This document shows positions 16,559 through 24,652 of a stretch of DNA of 28,553 nucleotides, in pieces. Under the pieces are notes generated by a model, which did no database searches, was not told the origin of the DNA, and saw nothing but the letters and a program-made list of their open reading frames with translations. Within the stretch, counting starts at the first letter, position 1. Each line of letters starts with the position of its first letter. The position numbers and the translations under genes were made by a program. Source of the DNA: Dehalococcoidia bacterium (GTDB taxonomy: Bacteria; Chloroflexota; Dehalococcoidia; GIF9; AB-539-J10); NCBI GenBank assembly GCA_004376695.1, contig SOJB01000105.1:1-28553 (forward strand). The letters run 5' to 3'.

Positions 16559-16643
16559 GGAGGGGTGCCGGAGCGGTCAATCGGAGCAGACTGTAAATCT
16601 GCCGCCCATGCGGGCTACGTAGGTTCGAATCCTACTCCCTCCA
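16559..16643 (+). tRNA. tRNA-Tyr(GTA)
   Basis: This class II tRNA is 85 nt long with a long variable arm. Acceptor strands GGAGGGG (16559-16565) and TCCCTCC (16636-16642) pair with one G-T wobble. The anticodon loop CTGTAAA holds GTA at 16593-16595, and the T-loop is TTCGAAT. Discriminator base is A16643; CCA is not encoded. Confidence 0.95.
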
Positions 16644-16659
16644 CTGTCGAGGAGAGGAG

Positions 16660-16732
16660 GCCCACATAGCTCAGTAGGTAGAGCACGTTCTTGGTAAGAA
16701 CGGGGTCACCAGTTCGAATCTGGTTGTGGGCT
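16660..16732 (+). tRNA. tRNA-Thr(GGT)
   Basis: Acceptor strands GCCCACA and TGTGGGC (16725-16731) pair perfectly. The anticodon stem CGTTC/GAACG encloses TTGGTAA with anticodon GGT, reading ACC and ACT. The order tRNA-Thr, tRNA-Tyr, tRNA-Thr, tuf matches the E. coli thrU-tyrU-glyT-thrT-tufB locus, apart from the missing tRNA-Gly. Confidence 0.95.
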
Positions 16733-16753
16733 TTGAGATAAAAGGAGGATAAG

Positions 16754-17956
16754 ATGGCTAAGAAAGTATATGAGCGGACCAAACCGCATGTCAATGTGGG
16801 CACCATAGGACATGTTGACCATGGGAAAACCACGCTGACAGCATCTATCACACAGGTGTTATCCAAAACAGGCGGCACAGAGTTTATGAGCTTCGACTCG
16901 ATAGATAACGCTCCCGAAGAGAAGGCGCGTGGGTTGACGATTGCCATTTCTCATATTGAGTATGAGACGGACAAGCGCCATTATTGTCATGTTGACTGTC
17001 CCGGGCATGCTGACTATATCAAGAACATGATAACCGGAGCCGCTCAGATGGACGGAGCTATCTTGGTGGTTGCTGCAGATGATGGTCCTATGCCTCAGAC
17101 CAGGGAACACATTCTTCTGGCCAGGCAGGTGGAGGTTCCTCGCATGATAGTGGCTCTCAATAAGGTAGATTTGGTGGATGACCCTGAGTTGTTAGACTTG
17201 GTGGAGATGGAGGTTAGGGACATACTCAAGAAGTATGAGTTCCCCGGCGACGAAATCCCTGTTGTGAGGGTGAGCGCTATAAAGGCTCTGGAGTGCGGCT
17301 GCGGTAAGAGGGAGTGCGCCTGGTGCGGACGGATATGGAACTTGCTGGATGCCGTGGACGAGTATATCCCCCTACCGCGGAGAGATAGTGATAAACCTTT
17401 CCTGATGCCGATAGAGGACGTATTCAGCATCAAGGGACGAGGAACTGTACCTACAGGCAGGGTCGAACGCGGGAGAATCAAAGCTGGCGACGAAGCGGAG
17501 ATAGTGGGGTTGACGGAGACAAGAAAGGTAGTGGCAATTAGCCTGGAGATGTTCCATAAGACCATGCAGGAAGCAGAGGCTGGCGACGCCGTTGGAGTGC
17601 TGTTGCGCGGCATAGACCGAGAGGAGATAGAGCGGGGGCAGGTACTGGCCAAACCGGGTACCGTTAAACCTCACACGGAAGCTGAGGCCGAAGTGTATAT
17701 TCTGACCAAGGAAGAAGGCGGCAGGCACACGCCTTTCTTCACCGGATACAGGCCCCAGTTCTTCATCAGAACCCTGGATGTTACAGGAGAGGTAATCCTT
17801 CCTGAAGGCGTGGAGATGGCTATGCCTGGTGACAGCCTGACTCGCATGAAGATCAAGACCATGGTTCCCGTGGCTATGGAAGAAGGGTTACGGTTTGCCA
17901 TCAGGGAGGGCGGTAGAACTGTAGGTGCTGGCGTCATTGACAAGATTATCGCATGA
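16754..17956 (+). CDS. tuf: Elongation factor Tu
   Basis: EF-Tu brings aminoacyl-tRNA to the ribosome as a GTP complex. The 400-residue protein has the G motifs GHVDHGKT (19-26), DCPGH (81-85) and NKVD (136-139), followed by two beta-barrel domains. Switch I reads KARGLTIAISHIEY, while most EF-Tu proteins have KARGITIN. Late in the G domain, before LLDAVDEYIP, is a four-cysteine insert (C181, C183, C188, C191) of the pattern CxCx4CxxC, at a loop that varies in length between bacteria. AAAGGAGG lies 5 nt before ATG16754. It shares its transcript with the tRNAs upstream and ribosomal genes downstream. Confidence 0.98.
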   Translation: MAKKVYERTKPHVNVGTIGHVDHGKTTLTASITQVLSKTGGTEFMSFDSIDNAPEEKARGLTIAISHIEYETDKRHYCHVDCPGHADYIKNMITGAAQMDGAILVVAADDGPMPQTREHILLARQVEVPRMIVALNKVDLVDDPELLDLVEMEVRDILKKYEFPGDEIPVVRVSAIKALECGCGKRECAWCGRIWNLLDAVDEYIPLPRRDSDKPFLMPIEDVFSIKGRGTVPTGRVERGRIKAGDEAEIVGLTETRKVVAISLEMFHKTMQEAEAGDAVGVLLRGIDREEIERGQVLAKPGTVKPHTEAEAEVYILTKEEGGRHTPFFTGYRPQFFIRTLDVTGEVILPEGVEMAMPGDSLTRMKIKTMVPVAMEEGLRFAIREGGRTVGAGVIDKIIA

Positions 17957-17995
17957 GCATGGTTAACCTGAATTCATGCGAGTTTGTGTATAGCC

Positions 17996-18166
17996 GTGGC
18001 TAAAAAGAAAGGCGATCTGCGCGTAATCATCCACTTGGCCTGCAGTCAGTGTCAGCGGAGAACATATACCACTGCGAAGAACAAGAAGAATGATCCGCAG
18101 CGGCTGGAGTTGAATAAGTATTGTCCACATTGTCGTGGCCACGCCATGCATCGAGAAGCAAAGTAA
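17996..18166 (+). CDS. rpmG: 50S ribosomal protein bL33 (zinc-ribbon form)
   Basis: This is a 56-residue large-subunit protein. I start it at GTG17996 because that gives the usual MAKKKGDLRVIIHLACSQC opening; TTG17984 would add four unusual residues. Four cysteines in two CxxC pairs (CSQC and CPHC) mark the zinc-binding (C+) form. No strong ribosome-binding site is seen. It lies between tuf and secE, which is its common place. Confidence 0.93.
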   Translation: MAKKKGDLRVIIHLACSQCQRRTYTTAKNKKNDPQRLELNKYCPHCRGHAMHREAK

Positions 18167-18169
18167 CTC

Positions 18170-18403
18170 ATGACAGGTCATGCCAGGAAAACTATAAGCA
18201 CTAAGGCTGCCCCGGCCAAGAAATCGAGATTCACTTTCTTTGCTGAAGTAGTGGCCGAACTGCGAAAAGCCCACTGGCCAACAAGGCAGGAGGCCTTGCG
18301 GTTGAGCCTTATGGTGCTCCTCGTGTGCACTGTTTTGGGAGCCATTCTGGGTACTTTGGATCTTGCTTTTACGGAGCTGTTTTTCTTGCTCTTAGGTAGA
18401 TAG
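18170..18403 (+). CDS. secE: Preprotein translocase subunit SecE
   Basis: SecE clamps SecY in the SecYEG channel. The 77-residue protein is the short single-helix form: a basic N-terminus, the conserved amphipathic segment FFAEVVAELRKAHWPTRQEA, and one C-terminal membrane helix (about 45-72). It begins 3 nt after the rpmG stop and ends 6 nt before nusG. Confidence 0.95.
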   Translation: MTGHARKTISTKAAPAKKSRFTFFAEVVAELRKAHWPTRQEALRLSLMVLLVCTVLGAILGTLDLAFTELFFLLLGR

Positions 18404-18409
18404 TAGTCG

Positions 18410-18937
18410 ATGGTTAACGGAGAATGGTACTTGTTATACGTCTCTTCAGGTCACGAGGAGCAGGCCAGAAGGAATCTAGAACAGCGCATTAAATATATGG
18501 ATGTTGGCGACAAGGTATTCGATGTGGTGATACCAACAGCTAAGGAAATCGAGATCAAAGCTGGAAAGCGTCGTACGATAAGCAGGAAGGCTTTCCCAGG
18601 CTATATCATGGTGAATATGAAGTTGGATGAACATAGCTGGGACACAGTCCGCAATACGCCCGGCGTCGCTGGCTTTGTGAGCGCCGGTCTGAAGCCCGTT
18701 CCTTTACCTGAACAGGAGGCGAACGCCATCCTGCAACGTATGGAGGAAGCTCCAACCGAGGTCAAAATGACCTTCAAGGAAGGGGACAGTATACGCGTAA
18801 CCAACGGGCCTTTCATTGACTTCATCGGCAAAGTTGAGCAAGTTAACCTCAACAAAGGTAAGGCAATAGTCTTACTATCGCTTTTCGGCCGAGAAACGCC
18901 TGTGGAATTGGATCTCCTGGGGGTAGAGAAGATATGA
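18410..18937 (+). CDS. nusG: Transcription termination/antitermination factor NusG
   Basis: NusG binds RNA polymerase, prevents pausing, and links it to Rho or the ribosome. The 175-residue protein has an N-terminal NGN domain (WYLLYVSSGHEEQARRNLEQR through FPGYIMVNMKLDEHSWDTVRNTPGVAGFV) and a C-terminal KOW domain (FKEGDSIRVTNGPFIDFIGKV, then LFGRETPVELDLLGVEKI). Length is normal. It precedes rplK as in most bacteria. Confidence 0.97.
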   Translation: MVNGEWYLLYVSSGHEEQARRNLEQRIKYMDVGDKVFDVVIPTAKEIEIKAGKRRTISRKAFPGYIMVNMKLDEHSWDTVRNTPGVAGFVSAGLKPVPLPEQEANAILQRMEEAPTEVKMTFKEGDSIRVTNGPFIDFIGKVEQVNLNKGKAIVLLSLFGRETPVELDLLGVEKI

Positions 18938-18984
18938 CGTGTCTCGGGTAATAGCACGGAGCGCATTGGAAGAGAGAACCAGTA

Positions 18985-19407
18985 ATGGCAAAGAAAGTCA
19001 AAGCAGTAGTTAAGCTTCAGATATCTGCGGGCAAAGCTACTCCAGCACCACCTGTGGGGCCTGCATTAGGGCCCTATGGTATCAATATTATGGCCTTCTG
19101 TAAGGACTACAATGAGCGAACTGGCTCTCAAGAGGGGTACATCATTCCTGCTGAGATAACGGTATATGAGGATCGCTCCTTCACCTTCGTAACCAAGATG
19201 CCACCTGTTTCTGACCTGCTGCGGCGTGCTTTGGGAGTGGAAAAGGGTAGCGGTAATCCGGGAAGCGAGAAAGTAGGCAAGCTAAGCAAAGATGCCGTTT
19301 ATGAGATCGCCCGGAACAAGATGAAGGACCTCAACACAACCGATCTTGACAAGGCAGTAAGGATTGTTGCCGGCACGGCGCGCAGCATGGGAGTGGAAAT
19401 TGAATAG
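18985..19407 (+). CDS. rplK: 50S ribosomal protein uL11
   Basis: uL11 forms the base of the L7/L12 stalk and the GTPase-associated centre. The 140-residue protein shows KLQISAGKATPAPPVGPALG, NIMAFCKDYNERT and the C-terminal rRNA-binding domain with GSGNPGSEKVGKLSKD. ATG18985 follows GAGAG within an AAGAGAGAACC stretch. The length is normal. Confidence 0.97.
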   Translation: MAKKVKAVVKLQISAGKATPAPPVGPALGPYGINIMAFCKDYNERTGSQEGYIIPAEITVYEDRSFTFVTKMPPVSDLLRRALGVEKGSGNPGSEKVGKLSKDAVYEIARNKMKDLNTTDLDKAVRIVAGTARSMGVEIE

Positions 19408-19450
19408 GTTTGGGTTTCCCGTAATTCGTGGAATTTCGAGGTATACGTAA

Positions 19451-20173
19451 GTGGCAAAACACGGTAAGAAATATAAAGAGGCAAGCAAACTTGTAGACCA
19501 GGCGAAGGCATATTCTCCTGAGGAGGCGATCGTGTTGGCTAAGGAAGCTTCCTACGCCAAATTTGATGAGACGGTTGAACTCCATCTGAAGATGGGCGTC
19601 AATCCGCGCAGCGCTGATCAGCAGGTGCGCGGTGTGATTCAACTGCCTAATGGGTTGGGAAAAGAGATACGAATACTTGCCTTTACTCAGGGCGAGGGGC
19701 TAAAGCTGGCACAGGAAGCAGGGGCTGATTATGCCGGGGGGGACGAGCTTATCAAGCAGATCGAAGGGGGCTGGCTTGAGTTTGATGTGTCTATTGCCAC
19801 TCCTGACATGATGTCCAAAGTAGCCAAACTCGGGCGTATTCTGGGGCGGCGGGGCTTGATGCCTAATCCCAAGTCCGGCACTGTGGTGCCACCTCAGGAT
19901 CTGGCTAGAGTGGTGAATGAGGCTCGCAAGGGCAGAGCTGAGTTTCGTCTGGACAGAACAGCGATTATCCATTTGCCTATTGGCAAAGCAAGCTTTGATA
20001 AGGATAAGCTCCTGGAGAACCTGGCAGCGGCGGTTGAAGCCATTGTCAGAGCGAAGCCCAGTGGAGCCAAAGGGCAATACATACGAAGTGCATCACTGTC
20101 CACGAGTATGGGACCAGGATTCAAGCTGGACGTTTCATCTGTACTTGCTGCTGCGAGTGTTCCAGGCAGGTAA
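19451..20173 (+). CDS. rplA: 50S ribosomal protein uL1
   Basis: uL1 forms the L1 stalk and in many bacteria represses the rplKA transcript. The 240-residue protein starts at GTG19451 (MAKHGKKYKEASKLVD) and has the conserved RGLMPNPKSGTVV block and RTAIIHLPIGKASF. Length is normal. It is the last ribosomal gene of this run: rplJ, rplL, rpoB and rpoC, which normally come next, do not follow. Confidence 0.97.
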   Translation: MAKHGKKYKEASKLVDQAKAYSPEEAIVLAKEASYAKFDETVELHLKMGVNPRSADQQVRGVIQLPNGLGKEIRILAFTQGEGLKLAQEAGADYAGGDELIKQIEGGWLEFDVSIATPDMMSKVAKLGRILGRRGLMPNPKSGTVVPPQDLARVVNEARKGRAEFRLDRTAIIHLPIGKASFDKDKLLENLAAAVEAIVRAKPSGAKGQYIRSASLSTSMGPGFKLDVSSVLAAASVPGR

Positions 20174-20336
20174 CCCAATCCCAGTCCGCAGTCCCAGCAT
20201 AAGTGAGAAACCTGTTCAGTTAGGCAGCGATTGACGACATAGAAACACACCGCTAATCCCCCTCCAGACTAGCTGGCCTCGTCCAATCTGGGTGAGCTTC
20301 TGCCGTCAGACTGGCGAGACACGGAACACAGTGACC

Positions 20337-20834
20337 ATGAAAACTCTAGTAAGCTATGTCTCCGTGCATCACGGCAATACTGAAAAGGTCGCTACGGTGA
20401 TAGCGAGCATTCTCGGTGCCGACATATTCCCGGTTAAGCAAGTGGATGCGGGCCTGCTTGAGCGGTATGACTTAGTCGGTTTTGGCTCAGGGGTTTATTT
20501 CGCCAAACATCATAAGACTCTGTTGGATTTCGTGGATGTGCTGCCCATGATGAACGGCAAGAGAGCGTTCGTTTTTTCGACCAGCGGACTGAGAAGAATG
20601 CGATTCGTGCATGATTTCAGTAAGCCTCTCAGAGCAAAGCTGCAGCACAAAGGGTTCGACATTGTGGGCGAATTCTCTTGCAGAGGATTTGACAGTTTCG
20701 GGGCAACCGTGATTGTTGGCGGAATAAACAAGGGCAGGCCCGATGCAGGAGACCTGAAACAGGCAGAAGACTTCGCTAGAGCTTTGCGGGACAAATGGCA
20801 TTCCGGCTCCAATGTGAAGAATCACTGGCTATGA
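20337..20834 (+). CDS. Flavodoxin-like FMN protein
   Basis: The 165-residue product has the flavodoxin fold pattern: a first strand KTLVSYVS followed by the phosphate-binding loop VHHGNTEKVA, then LVGFGSGVYFAKHH near residue 46, and FVFSTSGLRR near 80. Proteins of this type bind FMN and carry electrons or reduce small substrates; the partner is not evident. ATG20337 is chosen because it gives the conserved start; the frame extends 15 codons further to 20292 with no flavodoxin character. The ribosome-binding site is weak. It occupies the position where rplJ would be expected, and rubrerythrin follows on the opposite strand. Confidence 0.85.
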   Translation: MKTLVSYVSVHHGNTEKVATVIASILGADIFPVKQVDAGLLERYDLVGFGSGVYFAKHHKTLLDFVDVLPMMNGKRAFVFSTSGLRRMRFVHDFSKPLRAKLQHKGFDIVGEFSCRGFDSFGATVIVGGINKGRPDAGDLKQAEDFARALRDKWHSGSNVKNHWL

Positions 20835-20946
20835 AAACGCCTCCGTAACGGAAGCAAACATGGCGACCGTTTCCCTTGTCTGCGGCCTTTGTGCCGGCTC
20901 TTTGTTAACGAAAGACCGGGACAGATGGCGTAGCAGGCTACCAGTG

Positions 20947-21444
20947 TCAGTCTATCTTCTTGAACATCTTGCCCCTGGCTCCACACACAGGACACGTATC
21001 AGGTGCTTCCTTTGCCGAGGTATAGCCGCAGACCGGACACACGTAGTAAGGATAGGTCTCCTGGGCAGCGCCCAGGTTATCAAGGAGTTTCTGGTAAAGC
21101 TGGGCGTGTATCTTCTCTACCTCATTGGCATAGTGGAATGTCCGTTCTCCTTCCCTATTCCCTTCAGCTCTGGCGTCCTTCAACATCTCAGGGTACATTT
21201 TCTTGAACTCATGGGTCTCGCCTGTTATGGCCTCCGAAAGGTTCTCTTTGGTACTCCTCATTCCCTTGAGCGCTTTGAGATGGTTGTGGGCATGAATCGT
21301 CTCGGCTTCGGCGACAGCCCTGAACAGCTTTGCTACCTGTGGGAAGCCCTCCTTATCAGCAGCAGTGGCAAAGGCGAGGTATCTGCGATTTGCCTGGGAT
21401 TCTCCGGCGAAGGCGTCTCTTAGGTGCTCTTCAGTCTTCGACAT
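20947..21444 (-). CDS. Rubrerythrin
   Basis: Rubrerythrin is a non-haem di-iron peroxidase that protects anaerobes by reducing hydrogen peroxide. The 165-residue protein has an N-terminal four-helix ferritin-like domain with the metal-binding ExxH pairs E48/H51 and E110/H113 and further glutamates (E15 and others). The C-terminal rubredoxin domain has CPVC (136-139) and CPVC (151-154). GGGAGGAG precedes the start. A strong promoter lies about 50 nt upstream. The flavodoxin-like protein and nitroreductase nearby fit an anaerobe's redox repertoire. Confidence 0.95.
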   Translation of the reverse strand: MSKTEEHLRDAFAGESQANRRYLAFATAADKEGFPQVAKLFRAVAEAETIHAHNHLKALKGMRSTKENLSEAITGETHEFKKMYPEMLKDARAEGNREGERTFHYANEVEKIHAQLYQKLLDNLGAAQETYPYYVCPVCGYTSAKEAPDTCPVCGARGKMFKKID

Positions 21445-21493
21445 TGCTACTTCTCCTCCCCTTGATACTTAGATTTGCTGGTTGGCCGGGTGC

Positions 21494-21523
21494 ATTATAC
21501 TATCATCAGGTGTCAGCTGTCAG
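21494..21523 (-). promoter_or_regulatory. Promoter of rubrerythrin
   Basis: On the minus strand, -35 CTGACA (21518-21523, five of six matches) and a perfect -10 TATAAT (21494-21499) are separated by 18 nt. The start codon is about 50 nt downstream. Confidence 0.6.
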
Positions 21524-21660
21524 TTCTCGGTGTGTGCAATTCCACTGAATTCCTGCAGCATGCATCAGGCTACCGCATGTCTCAAGCTATCGGGATGGCT
21601 CGAGGCGACGAGGTCGCTTGTTTGACGACGGTGATGTACCCGCCGGATTGTGTATTGGCC

Positions 21661-21726
21661 TTGTGCTCGATCTCAAGAGTGGGGTACTATTCTACTTGAG
21701 GACTTCGTGTGCCATACTAAAGTATG
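21661..21726 (+). promoter_or_regulatory. Weak promoter and palindrome ahead of the NAD(P)HX repair gene
   Basis: TTGTGC (21661-21666) and TACTAT (21685-21690) with an 18-nt spacer form a weak promoter. Just downstream is a palindrome, CATACT (21713-21718) and AGTATG (21721-21726) with an AA centre, which could be an operator. The rest of the 315-nt gap 21445-21759 holds the rubrerythrin promoter and nothing else I can identify. Confidence 0.25.
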
Positions 21727-21759
21727 AACCTGAAGTCAAGCTCTTGCTAGGGGGTGAAA

Positions 21760-23334
21760 ATGAAAGTAGCTAAAGTGGATGAAATGAAAGACCTGGACAA
21801 GCGCGCTACAGCGGAATTCGGAATCTCAGAAGACCTTTTGATGGAGAATGCCGGTCAGGCAGTGTACTTCGTCATGTTGCAGGAACTGGGAATAAGGAAC
21901 AACAGGTTTGCTGTCCTCTGTGGCGGTGGCAACAATGGTGGAGATGGGTTGGTTGTTGCCCGGAAGATTCATTCTACCGGTGGGGAGGTTAAGGTTTTCC
22001 TTTTGGATGACGAAAGCAAGTTTAGAGGAGCGGCAAGAAAGAACTTCGAAATAGTATCCAAGATGCGAATAGAGATTTCTAAGGTTGATTCGGCTGACTC
22101 CATGATATCGGGAGTTCTTGATTCGGACGGCATTGTGGACGCCATGTTTGGCACAGGTCTCGTCAGGGAGGTTGGCGGGATGTACAGGGAGGCGATTCGA
22201 CTGATAAACCAGAGTCAGGCAATGGTATTCAGCGTTGACATTCCGTCAGGCATTAATGGCGATACAGGGGAGATGATGGGTGCGGCGGTTAAGGCCGATT
22301 ACACGGTGGCGTTCGGGCTTCCCAAGCGAGGACATCTGTTATATCCCGGCTATGACTGCTGCGGCAAGTTATACGTCTCGCATATATCTTTCCCGCCTGC
22401 ACTATACACCTCCGACGCAATAAAGGTAGCAATCAATAATCCAGTAGAGCTTCCGGAAAGAGCCAGCAATACCCATAAGGGTAGCTATGGAAAAGCTCTC
22501 TTCATTGCCGGCTCCTCAAGTTATCTCGGTGCACCATACTTATCAGCGTTATCTTTCCTCAAGGCAGGAGGAGGGCTTTCCTACCTGGCAGCGCCGAAAT
22601 CCATCTCGTCACTTCTGGCAAGCAAGGGATGTGACATTGTCGTTCTTCCCCAAGAAGAGACGCCTTCAGGAAGCATAGCGCTCAAGAATAGGGATGAACT
22701 TGTGGAGTTTTCGCGAACGGTGGACATAGTGGTCATTGGGCCCGGTCTCTCTTTGAACAACGAAGCGCAAGAACTGGTGCGGGAGCTAGTTCCCGGAATC
22801 GACAGGCCTCTACTTATAGACGGCGATGGAATCACCGCCATTGCTCAGGATTTGGGAAAGATCAGAGATAGGAAAGCGGCAACGATACTCACACCCCATC
22901 TAGGCGAGATGTCCAGAATAACAAACATGGACATAAGCGAGATAAATAGGAACAAGATAGATGTTCTACAACGCACGGCGAGAGAACTCAATGCCATGGT
23001 TATCTCAAAAGGAGCCCATTCGCTCATAGGCTATCCCGACGAAACTGTCTTCATCAACGTAAGTGGCAACCCCGGCATGGCGACGGCCGGGAGCGGGGAT
23101 GTCCTTACCGGTACCATCGCTGCCATGTATGGTTTGGGCTTGTCTCTGAAGGATGCGGTGCGAATGGGCGTGTTCATCCACGGCTTCTCCGGCGATGTGG
23201 CTGCCGTAGATAAAGGTGAAGACGGGATGACGGCACGGGACATACTGCACGCTCTCCCGGAAACGATGAAGCTCTACAGGGAAAACTACGCCGAAATCTG
23301 TGAAAACCTCTATGAAAGCACTTTTGTGATATGA
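21760..23334 (+). CDS. nnrDE: Bifunctional NAD(P)HX epimerase / ADP-dependent NAD(P)HX dehydratase
   Basis: This metabolite-repair enzyme restores damaged hydrated NADH and NADPH. The N-terminal epimerase domain (about 1-210, YjeF_N) has LMENAGQAV, the GGGNNGGDGLVVARK loop, FGTGL and SVDIPSGINGDTG. The C-terminal ribokinase-like dehydratase domain (about 225-510) has KGSYGKALFIAGSSSYLGA, IGPGLS, ILTPHLGEMSRI, and the nucleotide-binding NPGMATAGSGDVLTG. About 524 residues is the normal size of the fused enzyme. ATG21760 is chosen over GTG21754 because the ribosome-binding site (TAGGGGGTG) overlaps the GTG. A separate zinc dehydrogenase gene follows after 80 bases. Confidence 0.95.
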   Translation: MKVAKVDEMKDLDKRATAEFGISEDLLMENAGQAVYFVMLQELGIRNNRFAVLCGGGNNGGDGLVVARKIHSTGGEVKVFLLDDESKFRGAARKNFEIVSKMRIEISKVDSADSMISGVLDSDGIVDAMFGTGLVREVGGMYREAIRLINQSQAMVFSVDIPSGINGDTGEMMGAAVKADYTVAFGLPKRGHLLYPGYDCCGKLYVSHISFPPALYTSDAIKVAINNPVELPERASNTHKGSYGKALFIAGSSSYLGAPYLSALSFLKAGGGLSYLAAPKSISSLLASKGCDIVVLPQEETPSGSIALKNRDELVEFSRTVDIVVIGPGLSLNNEAQELVRELVPGIDRPLLIDGDGITAIAQDLGKIRDRKAATILTPHLGEMSRITNMDISEINRNKIDVLQRTARELNAMVISKGAHSLIGYPDETVFINVSGNPGMATAGSGDVLTGTIAAMYGLGLSLKDAVRMGVFIHGFSGDVAAVDKGEDGMTARDILHALPETMKLYRENYAEICENLYESTFVI

Positions 23335-23414
23335 GGTGAAGAACTCCTGGAATATCCGAATCTGAGCGCACAATCCAGATTAAACGGCCTCCAAAAGGGA
23401 AGGGAGACGAAAGA

Positions 23415-24446
23415 ATGAAGGCGATGGTACTCAAGGGAATCTCTTCGGCCGAAGAGAAACCTCTGGAGCTGGTGGATTTGCCCGAACCTGTTCCCGGGCG
23501 TGGTCAAATTCGGGTCCGGGTTTCTGCCTGCGGAGTCTGTCACACCGAGCTTGATGAAATCGAAGGTAGGGTTGCTCCCTCGAGATTCCCCCTGATTCTA
23601 GGTCATGAGATTATTGGCAGAGTGGAACGCTTGGGACCGGGCGCAAGCAAGTTCAAAAAGGGCGATAGAATAGGGATTGCCTGGATTAACTGGGCTTGTG
23701 GCCGTTGTTCCTTTTGTCTCAAAGGCGAGGAGAATCTCTGTGACACGGCAAAATGGACGGGGAAGGATGTCGATGGGGGCTACGCTCAATATACCGTGGT
23801 GTCCGAAGACTTCGCCTATCCCATTCCCGAGAGGTTCGCCGACCTGGAAGCCGCCCCCCTTTTGTGTGCCGGGGTGATTGGCTATCGAGCCTTAAGGCTC
23901 TCAGGTATGGAAGACCGCAGGATACTTGGACTCTACGGCTTTGGAGCCTCTGCCCACATCGTCATCCAGGTTGCTAAGTATAAATATCCCAACGGCAAGG
24001 TTTTCGTCTTTACCCGACCCAATCAGAAAGAACATCAGGATTCAGCCAGGAGATTGGGAGCAGACTGGATTGGCGCCACAGGCGATGCTCCGCCTGCGAA
24101 GCTCGATTGCGCCATTGACTTCACTCCAGTAGGTGAGCCGGTGCGCCAGGCTTTGAGGAATCTGCAGAAGGGGGGTAGGGTGGTCATAAATGCAATTAGG
24201 AAGACAGCGCCTATTCCAGAACTGGATTACACCGAGCACCTCTGGTATGAAAAGGAAGTGAAGAGTGTGGCCAATGTAACCAGAAGAGATGCTCAAGAAT
24301 TCCTTCCCCTGGCTGCCCGAATTCCCATCGTGCCTCAAATCCAGGAATTCAGCCTGGAGGAAGCAAACAAAGCCTTAATCCGGCTCAAGGAGGGTACAAT
24401 CCGTGGGGCAGCGGTTCTGAGAATCACCGAAAACCCCACAGTATGA
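23415..24446 (+). CDS. Zinc-dependent alcohol dehydrogenase family protein
   Basis: This medium-chain dehydrogenase/reductase has 343 residues. The catalytic zinc ligands are C39, H64-E65 and C151. The structural zinc is bound by C95, C98, C101 and C109 (CGRCSFCLKGEENLC). The Rossmann nucleotide loop is GFGASA (175-180). That motif and layout resemble the AdhA/AdhP-like group; NAD(H) or NADP(H) dependence and substrate are not clear. GGGAAGGGAG precedes ATG23415. It lies 80 bases after the NAD(P)HX repair gene and may be co-transcribed, linking it to pyridine nucleotide metabolism only loosely. Confidence 0.93.
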   Translation: MKAMVLKGISSAEEKPLELVDLPEPVPGRGQIRVRVSACGVCHTELDEIEGRVAPSRFPLILGHEIIGRVERLGPGASKFKKGDRIGIAWINWACGRCSFCLKGEENLCDTAKWTGKDVDGGYAQYTVVSEDFAYPIPERFADLEAAPLLCAGVIGYRALRLSGMEDRRILGLYGFGASAHIVIQVAKYKYPNGKVFVFTRPNQKEHQDSARRLGADWIGATGDAPPAKLDCAIDFTPVGEPVRQALRNLQKGGRVVINAIRKTAPIPELDYTEHLWYEKEVKSVANVTRRDAQEFLPLAARIPIVPQIQEFSLEEANKALIRLKEGTIRGAAVLRITENPTV

Positions 24447-24449
24447 CCC

Positions 24450-24467
24450 CCTGCCTCAGCAGGTTTC
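24450..24467 (+). terminator. Small hairpin after the alcohol dehydrogenase gene
   Basis: CCTGC (24450-24454) and GCAGG (24459-24463) pair around a CTCA loop, followed by TTTC. The short stem and T-run make it a weak terminator candidate. Confidence 0.3.
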
Positions 24468-24540
24468 AACCGGTGTATGACGCCGCCTCGATACGCTTTC
24501 TGAACGGCCATCCAGCGCCTAAGGGGCATAAAGAGCAAAC

Positions 24541-24592
24541 ATAGCTCGGGCGAAGCTATTATCCTTGACAGCGCAAGGGTGATGGTTATAAT
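24541..24592 (+). promoter_or_regulatory. Consensus promoter with adjacent inverted repeat, ahead of the nitroreductase
   Basis: Perfect -35 TTGACA (24565-24570) and -10 TATAAT (24587-24592) are separated by 16 nt. Transcription would start near 24599, about 50 nt before the nitroreductase start. Directly upstream of the -35 is the inverted repeat ATAGCT (24541-24546) and AGCTAT (24554-24559), a possible regulator site. Confidence 0.7.
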
Positions 24593-24652
24593 CTACGTGC
24601 AGGTCGAGGTAGGCAAGAAGATCGGTCGTCATTTGACAGTATCAGGGTGATG
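24565..24652 (+). repeat. Two-copy direct repeat around the nitroreductase promoter and start
   Basis: TTGACAG-N4-AGGGTGATG occurs at 24565-24584 and again at 24633-24652, identical in 16 of 20 positions, with the four differing bases all together in the centre. The first copy holds the -35 element and the second holds the start codon of the nitroreductase gene. Confidence 0.7.

Noticed and set aside
20258..20300. Possible L10-type leader or terminator after rplA
   Set aside because: CCAGA/TCTGG arms can pair but are only 5 bp with no T-tract, and there is no rplJ downstream.
20860..21423. Open frame of 187 codons opposite rubrerythrin
   Set aside because: The minus-strand rubrerythrin has all its metal ligands and a promoter; the plus-strand frame is incidental.
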